Of a stretch of DNA of 45,609 nt, positions 17,431 to 26,875 are shown in pieces. The position numbers were made by a program, and so were the translations under genes. The notes under the pieces were generated by a model, which was given only the letters and a program-made list of their open reading frames with translations, did not search any database and was not told the origin of the DNA. The stretch spans positions 1 to 45,609 of the forward strand of contig JAQVHY010000006.1 of the NCBI GenBank assembly GCA_028695935.1, given 5' to 3'. Positions within the stretch are counted from its first letter, which is position 1. Every line of letters begins with the position of its first letter. The stretch is from Desulfobacca sp. Its GTDB lineage: Bacteria; Desulfobacterota; Desulfobaccia; Desulfobaccales; Desulfobaccaceae.

Positions 17431-20091
17431 ATGAGCAAGTCATCTGCCACTCTTTATCTTATTGATATCAGTTCATATATTTATCGGGCCTATCACGCGC
17501 TGCCGGGGCTGCGGAACTCTCAGGGTTTGCCGACCAACGCGGTATTTGGGGTTACCAGTATGTTGCTCAAGGTCTTGCGAGAGCGCCAGCCGGTCTATTT
17601 TGCCCTGGCCTTTGATGCCAAAGGTCCGACCTTTCGGCATCAGCGCTATCCGGACTATAAGGCCCAACGTCCGCCCATGCCCGACGACCTGGTGATCCAG
17701 TTGCCCTATATCCATCAATTGGTCTCGGCCTTAAATCTGCCCGCCCTGGAACAGGAAGGCTTCGAAGCCGATGATATCATTTGCACTTTAACCAAGAAGG
17801 CTCGGGCCGCGGGTCTTGAGGTGGAAATTGTCTCAGGGGATAAGGACTTATGGCCGTTGATTGAGGACGGGGTTACGGTCTGGGACCCGATGAAGGATGT
17901 GCGCTATGACCTGGAGGCGATCAGGGAGAAATACGGGGTAGAGCCGGAGCAGCTAGTGGAAATCAGGGGCTTGGCCGGGGATACCAGCGATAATATTCCG
18001 GGGGTCCCAGGGGTAGGAGAAAAAACCGCTCGGCAATTAATCTCCCAATTCCACGATCTTGACAACCTCTTCCAGCATCTGGAGGAGATCAATAAAAAGA
18101 AACTTAAGGCCAACCTGGTCCAATATCAGGACCAGGCCCGGCTTAGTCGGGAATTATCGGTTCTGGACTCGCAGGTGCCGCTGCCTATACCTTTAGAACA
18201 GTTAAAGCCTGGTCCGTGGGATCACCAGGCCTTGCGCCGCCTGTTCAACAAGCTCGAATTTAGCAAATTTGCCAAGGAATTGGGCGCAGAGGCCCCGTCG
18301 GGAAATTTTTCCCTGGTGCGTGATCCTGAGGTCCTGAGGTCGGCAGTAGCACAGATCAAGAACGCCGGCCAGGTCGCGCTTTTTTTCCTTACCAGCGACC
18401 AACACCCGATGCTCGCTCAAATCGGCGGATTAGCCCTGGCCTGGCAGGCAGGGGCCGGGATTTATCTACCCTGGCGAGGACAACCCCCGGCCGGGGTGGG
18501 GGAATTATTGGGACCGATGTGGAGCGATCCTCAGATTGCCAAGATCGGGCCGGACCTGAAGGCCGCCCTGCTGGTGGGAGAACGCTATGGCTGGCACCTG
18601 GCCGGGTTAGCGGGCGATATTCTGTTGGCCTCTTATCTTCTCAATCCAGCCCGTTACGAACAAAACCTGGAAAATGTTGCCCTCCACTATCTGAGCACTA
18701 ATCTACCCGCACCTCGGGAGTTGGCCGGACACCCGGTGGCGACCCTAAACTTGCCGGAAGAATTGGCGTTGATTTATGCGGCCCAGCGCGCCGAAACCGC
18801 GCTGGGCCTGTGGCCCCGATTACAGGCCGAACTAGTCCAGGAGAATCTGCAATCACTCTATGAGGATTTGGAGTTACCGCTGTTACCGGTGCTGGCCCGG
18901 ATGGAGGCCCAGGGGATCGGCATTGACCAGGATTTTCTGGAAAAATTCAGCCAGGATCTGGAGAACGATCTTAAACGCCTGGAACAAGAAATTTATGCCC
19001 TGGCCGGAGAAACCTTTTTAATTCAATCGCCCCAACAACTGGCCCATATTCTGTTTGATAAATTGCAGTTGCCGCCGCAGAAAAAAACCCGCGGCAAGAG
19101 CGCCTATTCTACCGACATCGAGGTACTGCAGACCCTGGCCGAGCTCCATCCCATTGCCGCCCAAGTTTTACAGTATCGAACGCTGACCAAATTAAAATCC
19201 ACCTATGTGGATTCTTTGCTCCGGCTCATCAATCCGGCCACCGGTCGCATCCATACTACCTTTGTGCAGTCGGTGGCCGCCACCGGACGCTTGTCCAGCC
19301 GCGATCCCAATCTCCAGAACATCCCGGTGCGGGGTGAAATGGGCGCCCAGATCCGCCAGGCCTTTGTGGCCGGGCCCGGACAGGTGTTTATCAGTGGCGA
19401 TTATTCCCAAATTGAGCTCCGCATTTTGGCGCATTTTTCCGAAGATCCGGCCTTCCTGAAGGCCTTTCAAGAAGGCATCGATATCCACCGCCAGACCGCG
19501 GCCGAGGTTTTCGATCTGCACCCAGAGTTAGTCAGCCCGGATATGCGTCGATTGGCCAAAGTGATCAATTTTGGCATCATTTATGGGATGAGCGCCTTTG
19601 GCCTGGCCAAACAATTAGGGGTCGGCCAGCGGGTCGCCCAGGATTTCATCAACCGCTATTTTGAGCGTCATACCGGGGTCCAACGCTATATTCAACAAAC
19701 GCTGGCGACCGCGCGTCAGCAAGGCTGGGTGGCCACCTTATGGGGGCGGCGGCGGCAAATTCCTCAGATCAACAGCAGCAACCGCAGCGTCCGGCAGGAA
19801 GCGGAGCGCAGCGCCATCAATACCCCCATTCAAGGCAGCGCCGCGGATCTGATTAAAACCGCGATGCTGGCCGTGGAAGCCGTCTGGAACCGGGAAAGAC
19901 TGACCGGCCGCTTGCTGCTGCAACTGCACGATGAATTATTGTTAGAAATCCCCGAGGCAGAAATGCCGATTTCCGTGCGCTGGTTAAAGCAAACCATGGA
20001 AAATGCGATCCAACTTAAGGTCCCTTTGATTGTCGATATCCGAGTCGGGAAAAATTGGGGCGAAATGCAGCCCTGGTCAGGCAATTTTTAA
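17431..20091 (+). CDS. polA: DNA polymerase I
   Basis: 5' nuclease domain, degenerate 3'-5' exo, Pol A motifs (DYSQIELRILAHFSEDP; RRLAKVINFGIIYGMSAFGLA; QLHDELLLEIPE). ATG at 17431 preceded by GGAGG; preferred over the tool start at 17359. Confidence 0.97.
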   Translation: MSKSSATLYLIDISSYIYRAYHALPGLRNSQGLPTNAVFGVTSMLLKVLRERQPVYFALAFDAKGPTFRHQRYPDYKAQRPPMPDDLVIQLPYIHQLVSALNLPALEQEGFEADDIICTLTKKARAAGLEVEIVSGDKDLWPLIEDGVTVWDPMKDVRYDLEAIREKYGVEPEQLVEIRGLAGDTSDNIPGVPGVGEKTARQLISQFHDLDNLFQHLEEINKKKLKANLVQYQDQARLSRELSVLDSQVPLPIPLEQLKPGPWDHQALRRLFNKLEFSKFAKELGAEAPSGNFSLVRDPEVLRSAVAQIKNAGQVALFFLTSDQHPMLAQIGGLALAWQAGAGIYLPWRGQPPAGVGELLGPMWSDPQIAKIGPDLKAALLVGERYGWHLAGLAGDILLASYLLNPARYEQNLENVALHYLSTNLPAPRELAGHPVATLNLPEELALIYAAQRAETALGLWPRLQAELVQENLQSLYEDLELPLLPVLARMEAQGIGIDQDFLEKFSQDLENDLKRLEQEIYALAGETFLIQSPQQLAHILFDKLQLPPQKKTRGKSAYSTDIEVLQTLAELHPIAAQVLQYRTLTKLKSTYVDSLLRLINPATGRIHTTFVQSVAATGRLSSRDPNLQNIPVRGEMGAQIRQAFVAGPGQVFISGDYSQIELRILAHFSEDPAFLKAFQEGIDIHRQTAAEVFDLHPELVSPDMRRLAKVINFGIIYGMSAFGLAKQLGVGQRVAQDFINRYFERHTGVQRYIQQTLATARQQGWVATLWGRRRQIPQINSSNRSVRQEAERSAINTPIQGSAADLIKTAMLAVEAVWNRERLTGRLLLQLHDELLLEIPEAEMPISVRWLKQTMENAIQLKVPLIVDIRVGKNWGEMQPWSGNF

Positions 20092-20126
20092 GATATTGAT
20101 ATTTATGAAATATTTAGATAGGCCAC

Positions 20127-20169
20127 AAAAAAAATCAAGGCTAACAATAATTTTACTTGATATTTTTTT
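20127..20169 (+). terminator. AT-rich stem-loop downstream of polA
   Basis: AAAAAAAATCAAG ... CTTGATATTTTTTT, T-run at the 3' arm. Confidence 0.45.
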
Positions 20170-20237
20170 GGGGTTGTTGTTAAATACCATTAGTTTAAAA
20201 AACCGCATTATTCCATTACTTTGAAAAGGGGGGATAA

Positions 20238-20531
20238 ATGATGAGGAAAGCTTTGGTACGGAGAGGTTTCGCCTTAGCCATTCTCATGGCGTTCGTCCTC
20301 GTCATGGGAGCGGGTTGTTGCGACACGTGCAAAAAGTACGTAGACGAAGCCAAGATGTACGCTGATCAGGCAAAAGCGTCGGCTTCCAAGGCGGACAGTG
20401 CCGCGCGCAACGCGGAGGCTGCAGCAGCAGATTCCAAAGCCGCAGCTGACAAGGCTGAAGCGGCAGCGGATCGCGCCGAAGCCGCGGCTGCCAAGGCAGA
20501 GGCTTGTCTGTTAAAGAAGATGCGGAAGTAA
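20238..20531 (+). CDS. Small alanine-zipper (Lpp-like) lipoprotein 1
   Basis: Signal peptide with lipobox-like VMGAGC; Ala-rich heptads (ADQAKASASKADSAARNAEAAAADSKAAADKAEAAADRAEAAAAKAEA). Confidence 0.75.
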   Translation: MMRKALVRRGFALAILMAFVLVMGAGCCDTCKKYVDEAKMYADQAKASASKADSAARNAEAAAADSKAAADKAEAAADRAEAAAAKAEACLLKKMRK

Positions 20532-20620
20532 GGGCCTGTGCACGGTTTGCGAAAGCTTTACTTGGAGGGGGATTTCCAAGCCAAAGCAAATCTACCGTCC
20601 TCTCCGAAAGGGGGTAATCG

Positions 20621-20923
20621 ATGATGAAAGCGTTATTGACAAAAGGCTATGCCTTGGCGCTCCTCGCGGTCTTTGCCCTGGTAGTGGGAGCTTCGGGTTG
20701 CTGCCAAAAGTACTATGATGAATGCAAAATGTACATGGAGCAATCCAAAGCTGCAGCAGATCGGGCTGCCGCCTCGGTTGTAAATGCCGAAGCGGCTGCA
20801 CAGGATGCCAAACCTCCTATTCCGAAAGCCGCCGCGGCGGCTGATCGTGCGGAGGCCGCTGCTGCCCGGGCAGAAGACGCAGCCGAAAAGGTATGCGCCA
20901 GAGCTATGCGGTACAGAAGGTAA
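20621..20923 (+). CDS. Small alanine-zipper (Lpp-like) lipoprotein 2
   Basis: Paralogue of 20238-20531: VVGASGCCQKYYDECKMYMEQSKAAADRAAASVVNAEAAAQDA...; similar RBS context AAAGGGGGTAATCGATGATG. Confidence 0.75.
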   Translation: MMKALLTKGYALALLAVFALVVGASGCCQKYYDECKMYMEQSKAAADRAAASVVNAEAAAQDAKPPIPKAAAAADRAEAAAARAEDAAEKVCARAMRYRR

Positions 20924-20950
20924 AAATGTACCGATAGCCGATTTAAATCT

Positions 20951-21910
20951 TCATTCACTAGGTGATTCGAGGGTGTGGGTCAGGCTGGTAGCCGCTACAC
21001 CCTCAGTCTTTTTGGTTATCTCCTCCGGCATGCCTAACTTTTCTTCCACGATTTTTACCACCTTGGAATAATCAATCTCGGTAATTAACCCGCGGTCTTC
21101 CAGTTTGTTAAGGGTATGAATCAGCATGTCCGGAATCCGATGGTAGAAATCCTCGTTGACTTCCAGGTAGATCCGCCCTTGCCGGAAACCGATCTTGACC
21201 GGCTCATAAATGTATTCCACTACGGTTCCCACTGACACCATCGGAAATAATTCCTTAATGTGCTCGGGATACATCCGGGTACAGCCGTGGCTGACCAGTC
21301 TTCCCACGCCCCAGGGCATATGGGTGCCATGGATTCCGTAATCTCCCCAGGAGAGGGTAAGTTTGTAATCTCCCAAAGGGTTATCGGGACCCGGCGGCAT
21401 GACGGCCATGCCATATTTGGCCTGTAAAGATTTGGGCACATACCAGGGCGGCTTGACTTTCTTTTCGGTGACTTTATAGATCCCGGTCGGGGTCTTAAAG
21501 TCCAGCACGCCCATGCCAATCGGAAAAGTGTAAACCTTCTGGGCATTATCGGCAAATTTATACAGCCGCATTTCGCCGGTGTTCACGATCAGTTGACGAT
21601 TCTGAGAATCCGGCACAATCCAGGTGGTGGGGATAGTAATCCGCTCCCCGACCGGCGGTAGGAAAGGATCCCAATGCCGGTAGAGCTGACCCAACTCCAG
21701 GTAACCCAGGCCGTAATCCCGGGCAATATCCAGTAGCGTGTCACCTTTTTGAATTTCATATTCCTGCGTATGGCCGATCACCGTAACCGCCTGAGGATCT
21801 ACGCCTAAGGAAGAAGCCGGCAGGTGAACCGAATAAGGCCCGGCCGCCAGCGCCACCCCGGAAAGCAGCAGATTAAAGGCCAGCAGTACGGCAGTCCAAA
21901 GCCCGGTCAT
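20951..21910 (-). CDS. L,D-transpeptidase (YkuD) with LysM domain
   Basis: LysM-like YEIQKGDTLLDIARDYGLGYLELGQLY and catalytic motif HGTHMPWGVGRLVSHGCTRMYPEHIKELF. Confidence 0.92.
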   Translation of the reverse strand: MTGLWTAVLLAFNLLLSGVALAAGPYSVHLPASSLGVDPQAVTVIGHTQEYEIQKGDTLLDIARDYGLGYLELGQLYRHWDPFLPPVGERITIPTTWIVPDSQNRQLIVNTGEMRLYKFADNAQKVYTFPIGMGVLDFKTPTGIYKVTEKKVKPPWYVPKSLQAKYGMAVMPPGPDNPLGDYKLTLSWGDYGIHGTHMPWGVGRLVSHGCTRMYPEHIKELFPMVSVGTVVEYIYEPVKIGFRQGRIYLEVNEDFYHRIPDMLIHTLNKLEDRGLITEIDYSKVVKIVEEKLGMPEEITKKTEGVAATSLTHTLESPSE

Positions 21911-22974
21911 TAGGATTCCTCCATATTGGTCCGCAAGTCTTCCAAGTTTTTTGGCAAGGGCGGTAATATTACCCCCCGTTCGGTAATAATCCCGGCAATT
22001 AAGCCATGGGGGGTAACATCGAAGGCCAGATTTAAGGCCCGGCAGCCATCCGGAGCAATGGGGAGACCTTGGATCTGGGTGACCTCCCGGCCATCGCGCT
22101 CCTCAATAGGTATCTGACGGCCTTCGGATAACGAAAAATCAAAGGTCGATAGGGGAGCCGCCACATAAAACGGTATTTTATGGTACTGGGCCAGGACTGC
22201 CACGCCATAGGTGCCGATCTTATTGGCCACGTCGCCGTTGGCGGCAATGCGATCCGCGCCTACCACCGCCAGTTGGATCTTACCCTGGGCCATTAAACAG
22301 GCCGCCGAGTTGTCGGTGATCAGGGTATGGGGAATGCCCAGCTTCATCAGTTCCCAGGTGGTCAATCGCGCGCCTTGCAGAATCGGTCGGGTTTCATCTG
22401 CTATTACCTGTATTTTCTTACCTTTTTCCCAGGCCGCGCGAATCACTCCCAGGGCAGTGCCATAACCGCCGGTAGCCAGACCCCCGGCATTACAGTGCGT
22501 GAGCACGGTATCGCCCTCCTGGATTAACCCCTGGCCGGCCGCGGCTAATTGTCGATTAATGGCAATGTCTTCTCTAAGGATGTTTTGGGCCTCGGTGACT
22601 AAGAGCTGCTTGAGCTCATCAATCCCCTGGTCGAGATGGGCCGCGACCAACGCTTGCATACGCTTCAGGGCCCAGGTGAGATTGACCGCGGTAGGCCGGG
22701 CCCCGGCAATTACCTGGCAGATGTCCTGGAAATGACGCTGAAACTCCTGGACCTGGCGAGTGGGAGACTGAAGAGCACCCAAAGCCGCGGCCATGGCGGC
22801 GGCCACTCCAATGGCGGGCGCGCCCCGGATGGCCAGGGTCTGAATCGCCTCCACTACCTGGCGATAATCATCACAGGTCAGATAGAGTTCTTTTTCCGGT
22901 AATCGCCGCTGATCGAGCAGCACCACCTTATCATGTTCCCAACGAATGGTGTCATAGCCTGTAATTTCGGTCAC
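21910..22974 (-). CDS. mtnA: S-methyl-5-thioribose-1-phosphate isomerase
   Basis: IRGAPAIGVAAAMAAALG, LTHCNAGGLATGGYGTALGVIRAA, VVGADRIAANGDVANKIGTY. Confidence 0.93.
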   Translation of the reverse strand: MTEITGYDTIRWEHDKVVLLDQRRLPEKELYLTCDDYRQVVEAIQTLAIRGAPAIGVAAAMAAALGALQSPTRQVQEFQRHFQDICQVIAGARPTAVNLTWALKRMQALVAAHLDQGIDELKQLLVTEAQNILREDIAINRQLAAAGQGLIQEGDTVLTHCNAGGLATGGYGTALGVIRAAWEKGKKIQVIADETRPILQGARLTTWELMKLGIPHTLITDNSAACLMAQGKIQLAVVGADRIAANGDVANKIGTYGVAVLAQYHKIPFYVAAPLSTFDFSLSEGRQIPIEERDGREVTQIQGLPIAPDGCRALNLAFDVTPHGLIAGIITERGVILPPLPKNLEDLRTNMEES

Positions 22975-23062
22975 TTATAATCCCCTTTAAATTTAACTTG
23001 CCACGACCGCAGGGGTGTAGCGTTAAACGCACTTTAAGTTATTTAAATCTTGGTGATGAAAT

Positions 23063-23632
23063 TTACCCGCGGGGTTTGGCCCAGATTTCCAGGACGGTTA
23101 AATCCAAGAAGCGTTTGGAGGCCGCCGAGCGCAGCAAGGCTACGGTATCCGCCCCCCAGGCAGTACCGGCCATAGCTACTACCTCGGCCCCTTCGGGTAT
23201 CAGTCCGGCATCGACGGCTTCCATCACAATCTCGCAACAGACCTTCATCCCCTGGCCCAAGCGCCTGAGTGTATTGGCGATCAATAAAGTAGGGGCGCTG
23301 CCTTTGAACTGTTCCGCCAGGCTGGTCTCCAGGGAATGGGTGAGGATGGTGCCCCTATACACCGGAACCCCTAAGGCCCAGATCTGACGATAGTTGTCTT
23401 CCTTAAATTCATCGATATTGGGACCCTTAAAACCGACGCTGTGGCCGACGATCACCAAGTTGATATTTTTACCCGCCAGTAAACGGGCGGCTTTGACCCC
23501 GGTATCGCCGGTAGTGGAGGCCACGACAAAATATTTATAACCTTCGGCCTGGGCTCGGGCCAAGATCTCCAGGCAGGCGTCGGTATTTTCCGGCCCGGTT
23601 CTATCAAAATACCAGACTTCCCGTCGAATCAT
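23063..23632 (-). CDS. Stand-alone pyruvate kinase alpha/beta (PK C-terminal-like) domain protein
   Basis: YFVVASTTGDTGVKAARLLAGKNINLVIVGHSVGFKGPNIDEF and EVVAMAGTAWGADTVALL; single-domain protein. Confidence 0.75.
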   Translation of the reverse strand: MIRREVWYFDRTGPENTDACLEILARAQAEGYKYFVVASTTGDTGVKAARLLAGKNINLVIVGHSVGFKGPNIDEFKEDNYRQIWALGVPVYRGTILTHSLETSLAEQFKGSAPTLLIANTLRRLGQGMKVCCEIVMEAVDAGLIPEGAEVVAMAGTAWGADTVALLRSAASKRFLDLTVLEIWAKPRG

Positions 23633-23931
23633 CGCTCCTCCCGCTTATTACCGCGTTTAGGCTTGACCATGGCCCCTATATTTTTGCCTCTGGATTAGCA
23701 TTAGTCAAGGGGATTTCTGGGGTTCGAGCTATTATCGATTCCAGACTCTATCCTGCGATCAGCAGAGGTTAATTTTAACCATTTGGACAGAAAAAAACTT
23801 TAGTTTTACAATACATGTTTCGATATATGGCTTAGATGAACACGGTCTGGGCTGATTTTATAAGTAAATTTGTGCATCCCTAACCAAGAAGTCAATAAGG
23901 GGGTATCGAGTCAGATACCCAAGGAGGCCGT

Positions 23932-25551
23932 ATGAAATTGACCATGGGAAAAAAACTAGGTCTGGGGTTTGGCTTAGGACTGGCGGCTTTAATAGTCCTT
24001 ACCGTTCTAGGTTATCGGGGATTGAGTCATAATCTAAAGGCTGCCCGACTGATCAATACCGGCAGTCATTTTCAAACCAGCATTGCCCAGGCGCAAGGGG
24101 CGTACGGGCTCGGGGTCCAAAAGCTGACCGAGGGTCTTATTAGATCAGACCACCCCCAAGCCGCCATTAAGGCATTAGACAATTATAAATCCAAATCGGG
24201 AGAGTGGCTGGAGGGGCCAACTCGGGTAGAGCTGGAAAGATTAATCCCCTCTGTTCGGCGAAATTTACAAATGATACAAGACCTTAATACAAAGTTCCAA
24301 CAATCTGCCCAGGATCTCAAGGACTATTTGGACAAAGGGGAGCTACCGCTCGCCATCAGTCAGTACTTTCAGACCACCGCGCCGTTAGTTGAACAGTTGT
24401 CTCAACAGTATGCCCAGATCCAGACCGAGATCCAGACTCGGGTCGCGGAGGCCAATGGGGCATTAATCCAGACTAGCCAAAAGTATCAGAATCTTTTATA
24501 TTTTTGGGGTGGGTTGCTTTCTTTGGGTTTTGTGGTGTTGGGATTTTTCTTGGGACGCAACTTAGTGGGAAGCCTGAAACGCACCGTGGAAGGGTTGGGG
24601 CAGGCGTCAAGCGAAGTTGCCGCGGCCTCCGGTCAGGTGGCCCAGGCCTCCCAGCAACTGGCCGAGGCTTCGACCCAGCAAGCGGCATCGCTGGAAGAGA
24701 CTTCTGCCTCTATGGAAGAGATGGCGGGCACCGTTAAGCAAAATTCTCTCAATGCTGAAGAGTGTAACCGTCATATGCTTCAGACCCATGAAAAGACCAG
24801 AGAAGTGCATAAGTCCCTGCGCGCCACTAAGGATTTCATGTTGACCATCTCCCAATCGGGCGAAAGCATAAAAAAGATTATCAGGAATATCGACGAGATC
24901 GCCTTTCAAACCAATCTATTGGCCCTGAACGCGGCAGTGGAAGCGGCCCGCGCCGGGGAGGCCGGTAAAGGCTTTGCGGTAGTGGCCGATGAAGTCCGCA
25001 ACCTGGCCCAGCGAGCCGCGGAAGCTGCCAAGACCACGGATGGCCTGATCGGCGAAACTGCGAAACAGATCGAAATGGGTACCGTCCAGATTCAGGAGAC
25101 TTTGACCAAGTTCTATGATATGGGCGATTCCGCCAAGAAGGTCAACGATCTGGTTGGTGAGATTGCCAGCGCCAGCCAGGAACAGGCCCAAGGGGTGATC
25201 CAGATCAATGGGGCCGTAGCCCAAATGGACAAAGTGGTGCAAAGTAATGCTGCCAATGCCGAAGAGAGCGCCTCAGCCGCGGAGGAATTGGCCGCTCAGG
25301 CAGAGGTTATGAAGAATCATGTGTTGGAACTGATGGGTATGGTTACCAGCGGTTACCGAGATAACCAAAAACCAAGGCTAATCAGCGGGGCTCGCACGCC
25401 GAAGAAGTTAAAACTTGATCACCAAACGGGTAGGCTGCCAGAAGCAGCGGCTTCACCAACCGGCAGCCGAACACCAGCTCCGGTTGAACCTCGAATGGTC
25501 CACCCGGAAGAGATTATTCCCATGGAAGATAAAGATTTTCGGGATTTTTAG
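23932..25551 (+). CDS. Methyl-accepting chemotaxis protein
   Basis: Two TM segments, helical sensor region, signalling hairpin [40 protein letters not shown]. Confidence 0.95.
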   Translation: MKLTMGKKLGLGFGLGLAALIVLTVLGYRGLSHNLKAARLINTGSHFQTSIAQAQGAYGLGVQKLTEGLIRSDHPQAAIKALDNYKSKSGEWLEGPTRVELERLIPSVRRNLQMIQDLNTKFQQSAQDLKDYLDKGELPLAISQYFQTTAPLVEQLSQQYAQIQTEIQTRVAEANGALIQTSQKYQNLLYFWGGLLSLGFVVLGFFLGRNLVGSLKRTVEGLGQASSEVAAASGQVAQASQQLAEASTQQAASLEETSASMEEMAGTVKQNSLNAEECNRHMLQTHEKTREVHKSLRATKDFMLTISQSGESIKKIIRNIDEIAFQTNLLALNAAVEAARAGEAGKGFAVVADEVRNLAQRAAEAAKTTDGLIGETAKQIEMGTVQIQETLTKFYDMGDSAKKVNDLVGEIASASQEQAQGVIQINGAVAQMDKVVQSNAANAEESASAAEELAAQAEVMKNHVLELMGMVTSGYRDNQKPRLISGARTPKKLKLDHQTGRLPEAAASPTGSRTPAPVEPRMVHPEEIIPMEDKDFRDF

Positions 25552-25676
25552 GATTCCAGGCTTTGGCCTAAAATCAGTAAAATTGGGTTTTAGGCTTTGC
25601 GCTGCCTGCAGCCGGGGCGGCGTTGACCGTTGGACAAGAGCCGTCGGCCTTATTTAATAAATTAGGGATGGTTGGT

Positions 25677-26645
25677 TTATTTGATGGCGGGGGTTAGAGC
25701 TGGCGCTAAGATATCATCCGGCAATATGACTATTTCTCGCTCCAGGGTAACCCCGAAAAGCTTCCCGACGGTTTCTTGGATGTGGGCGATTAGCGCCTTT
25801 ACCTGAGCCGCGGTGGCATTGCCCAGATTGATGATGAAATTGGCATGATGGGCGGACACCTGCGCGTCTCCATACCGCAGCCCTTTTAAGCCAGCCTGCT
25901 CGATCAGCCACCCGGCCGGTCGGCCGCCAGGCGGATTTTTAAAGACGCTGCCGCAATTACTTGAATTAACGGGAGATTTTGCCTGCCGCTGCCGCAGCAG
26001 CTCTGATATCCGGGCCTGAATCTTTTCGGGCGGCGCGGTCTCATCCAGATAAAATTCTGCGGCTACCACCAACCAGTGTGGAAAGTTAAGCAGTCGGGAG
26101 TGCCGATAGCTCAAATTCAGTTCCGCGGCCGTTAGGGTTACCAGCTGCAATCGAGGGGTGACCAGGGTGACCTGCCGGAGGTGAGCGCCGATTTCTTGAC
26201 CTGGACCGGTACCGGCGTTGAGCCGGACCGCGGCGCCCACGGTGCCCGGAATACCCGCCAGAAACTCAAACCCCGCCACTCCCTGGACGGCTAGATAGTG
26301 CGCCAGTCGAGGCAGGGACACCCCAGCTCCAACTCGCAGGCGATCGCCCTCAAGTTTTAGTTCTTTAAAAGTTGGGGCCAGGTGTAGGGTAATACCCGGC
26401 AGCCCGCGGTCGGCGATCAACAGGTTGGAACCCCGCCCCAGAAAGAACAACGGCCACTCGTACGTCTGAGCCTGTCGGAAAACTTCAAACAGATCGTCCA
26501 GGTCACGGGGGACGGCCAAAACCTGGGCACTGCCGCCGATTTTCCAGGTGGTCAAAGGCGCTAAAGGGTGATTGTCATAGACCTGACCCCGGATGGCCAG
26601 TGAGTGATTCAGACCAACATCCATATAATTTATCGACTTAGGCAT
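25677..26645 (-). CDS. murB: UDP-N-acetylmuramate dehydrogenase
   Basis: FAD-binding TTWKIGGSAQVLAVPRD, LGRGSNLLIADRGL, FLAGIPGTVGAAVRLNAG, NSSNCGSVFKNPPG. Confidence 0.95.
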   Translation of the reverse strand: MPKSINYMDVGLNHSLAIRGQVYDNHPLAPLTTWKIGGSAQVLAVPRDLDDLFEVFRQAQTYEWPLFFLGRGSNLLIADRGLPGITLHLAPTFKELKLEGDRLRVGAGVSLPRLAHYLAVQGVAGFEFLAGIPGTVGAAVRLNAGTGPGQEIGAHLRQVTLVTPRLQLVTLTAAELNLSYRHSRLLNFPHWLVVAAEFYLDETAPPEKIQARISELLRQRQAKSPVNSSNCGSVFKNPPGGRPAGWLIEQAGLKGLRYGDAQVSAHHANFIINLGNATAAQVKALIAHIQETVGKLFGVTLEREIVILPDDILAPALTPAIK

Positions 26646-26875
26646 TAATAATTCGACCGGTGAGCTATTATAACCGGTGTTATTCAGACATTTCCAGCCA
26701 GATCTTGCAACTTATATAAATCCTTAATCAATTCAACTATTATGCTGTTCACCGCTGCCCGTCAAGTTAACAGAATTTTTTTAACGCCATCTGAATTGGG
26801 CTAAAACCGCGGTTGCGACCCCCTTGCCTGCAAAGGCAATCCCTGGTAGGATAATAAAAATTTTTTAGGGAGGCG

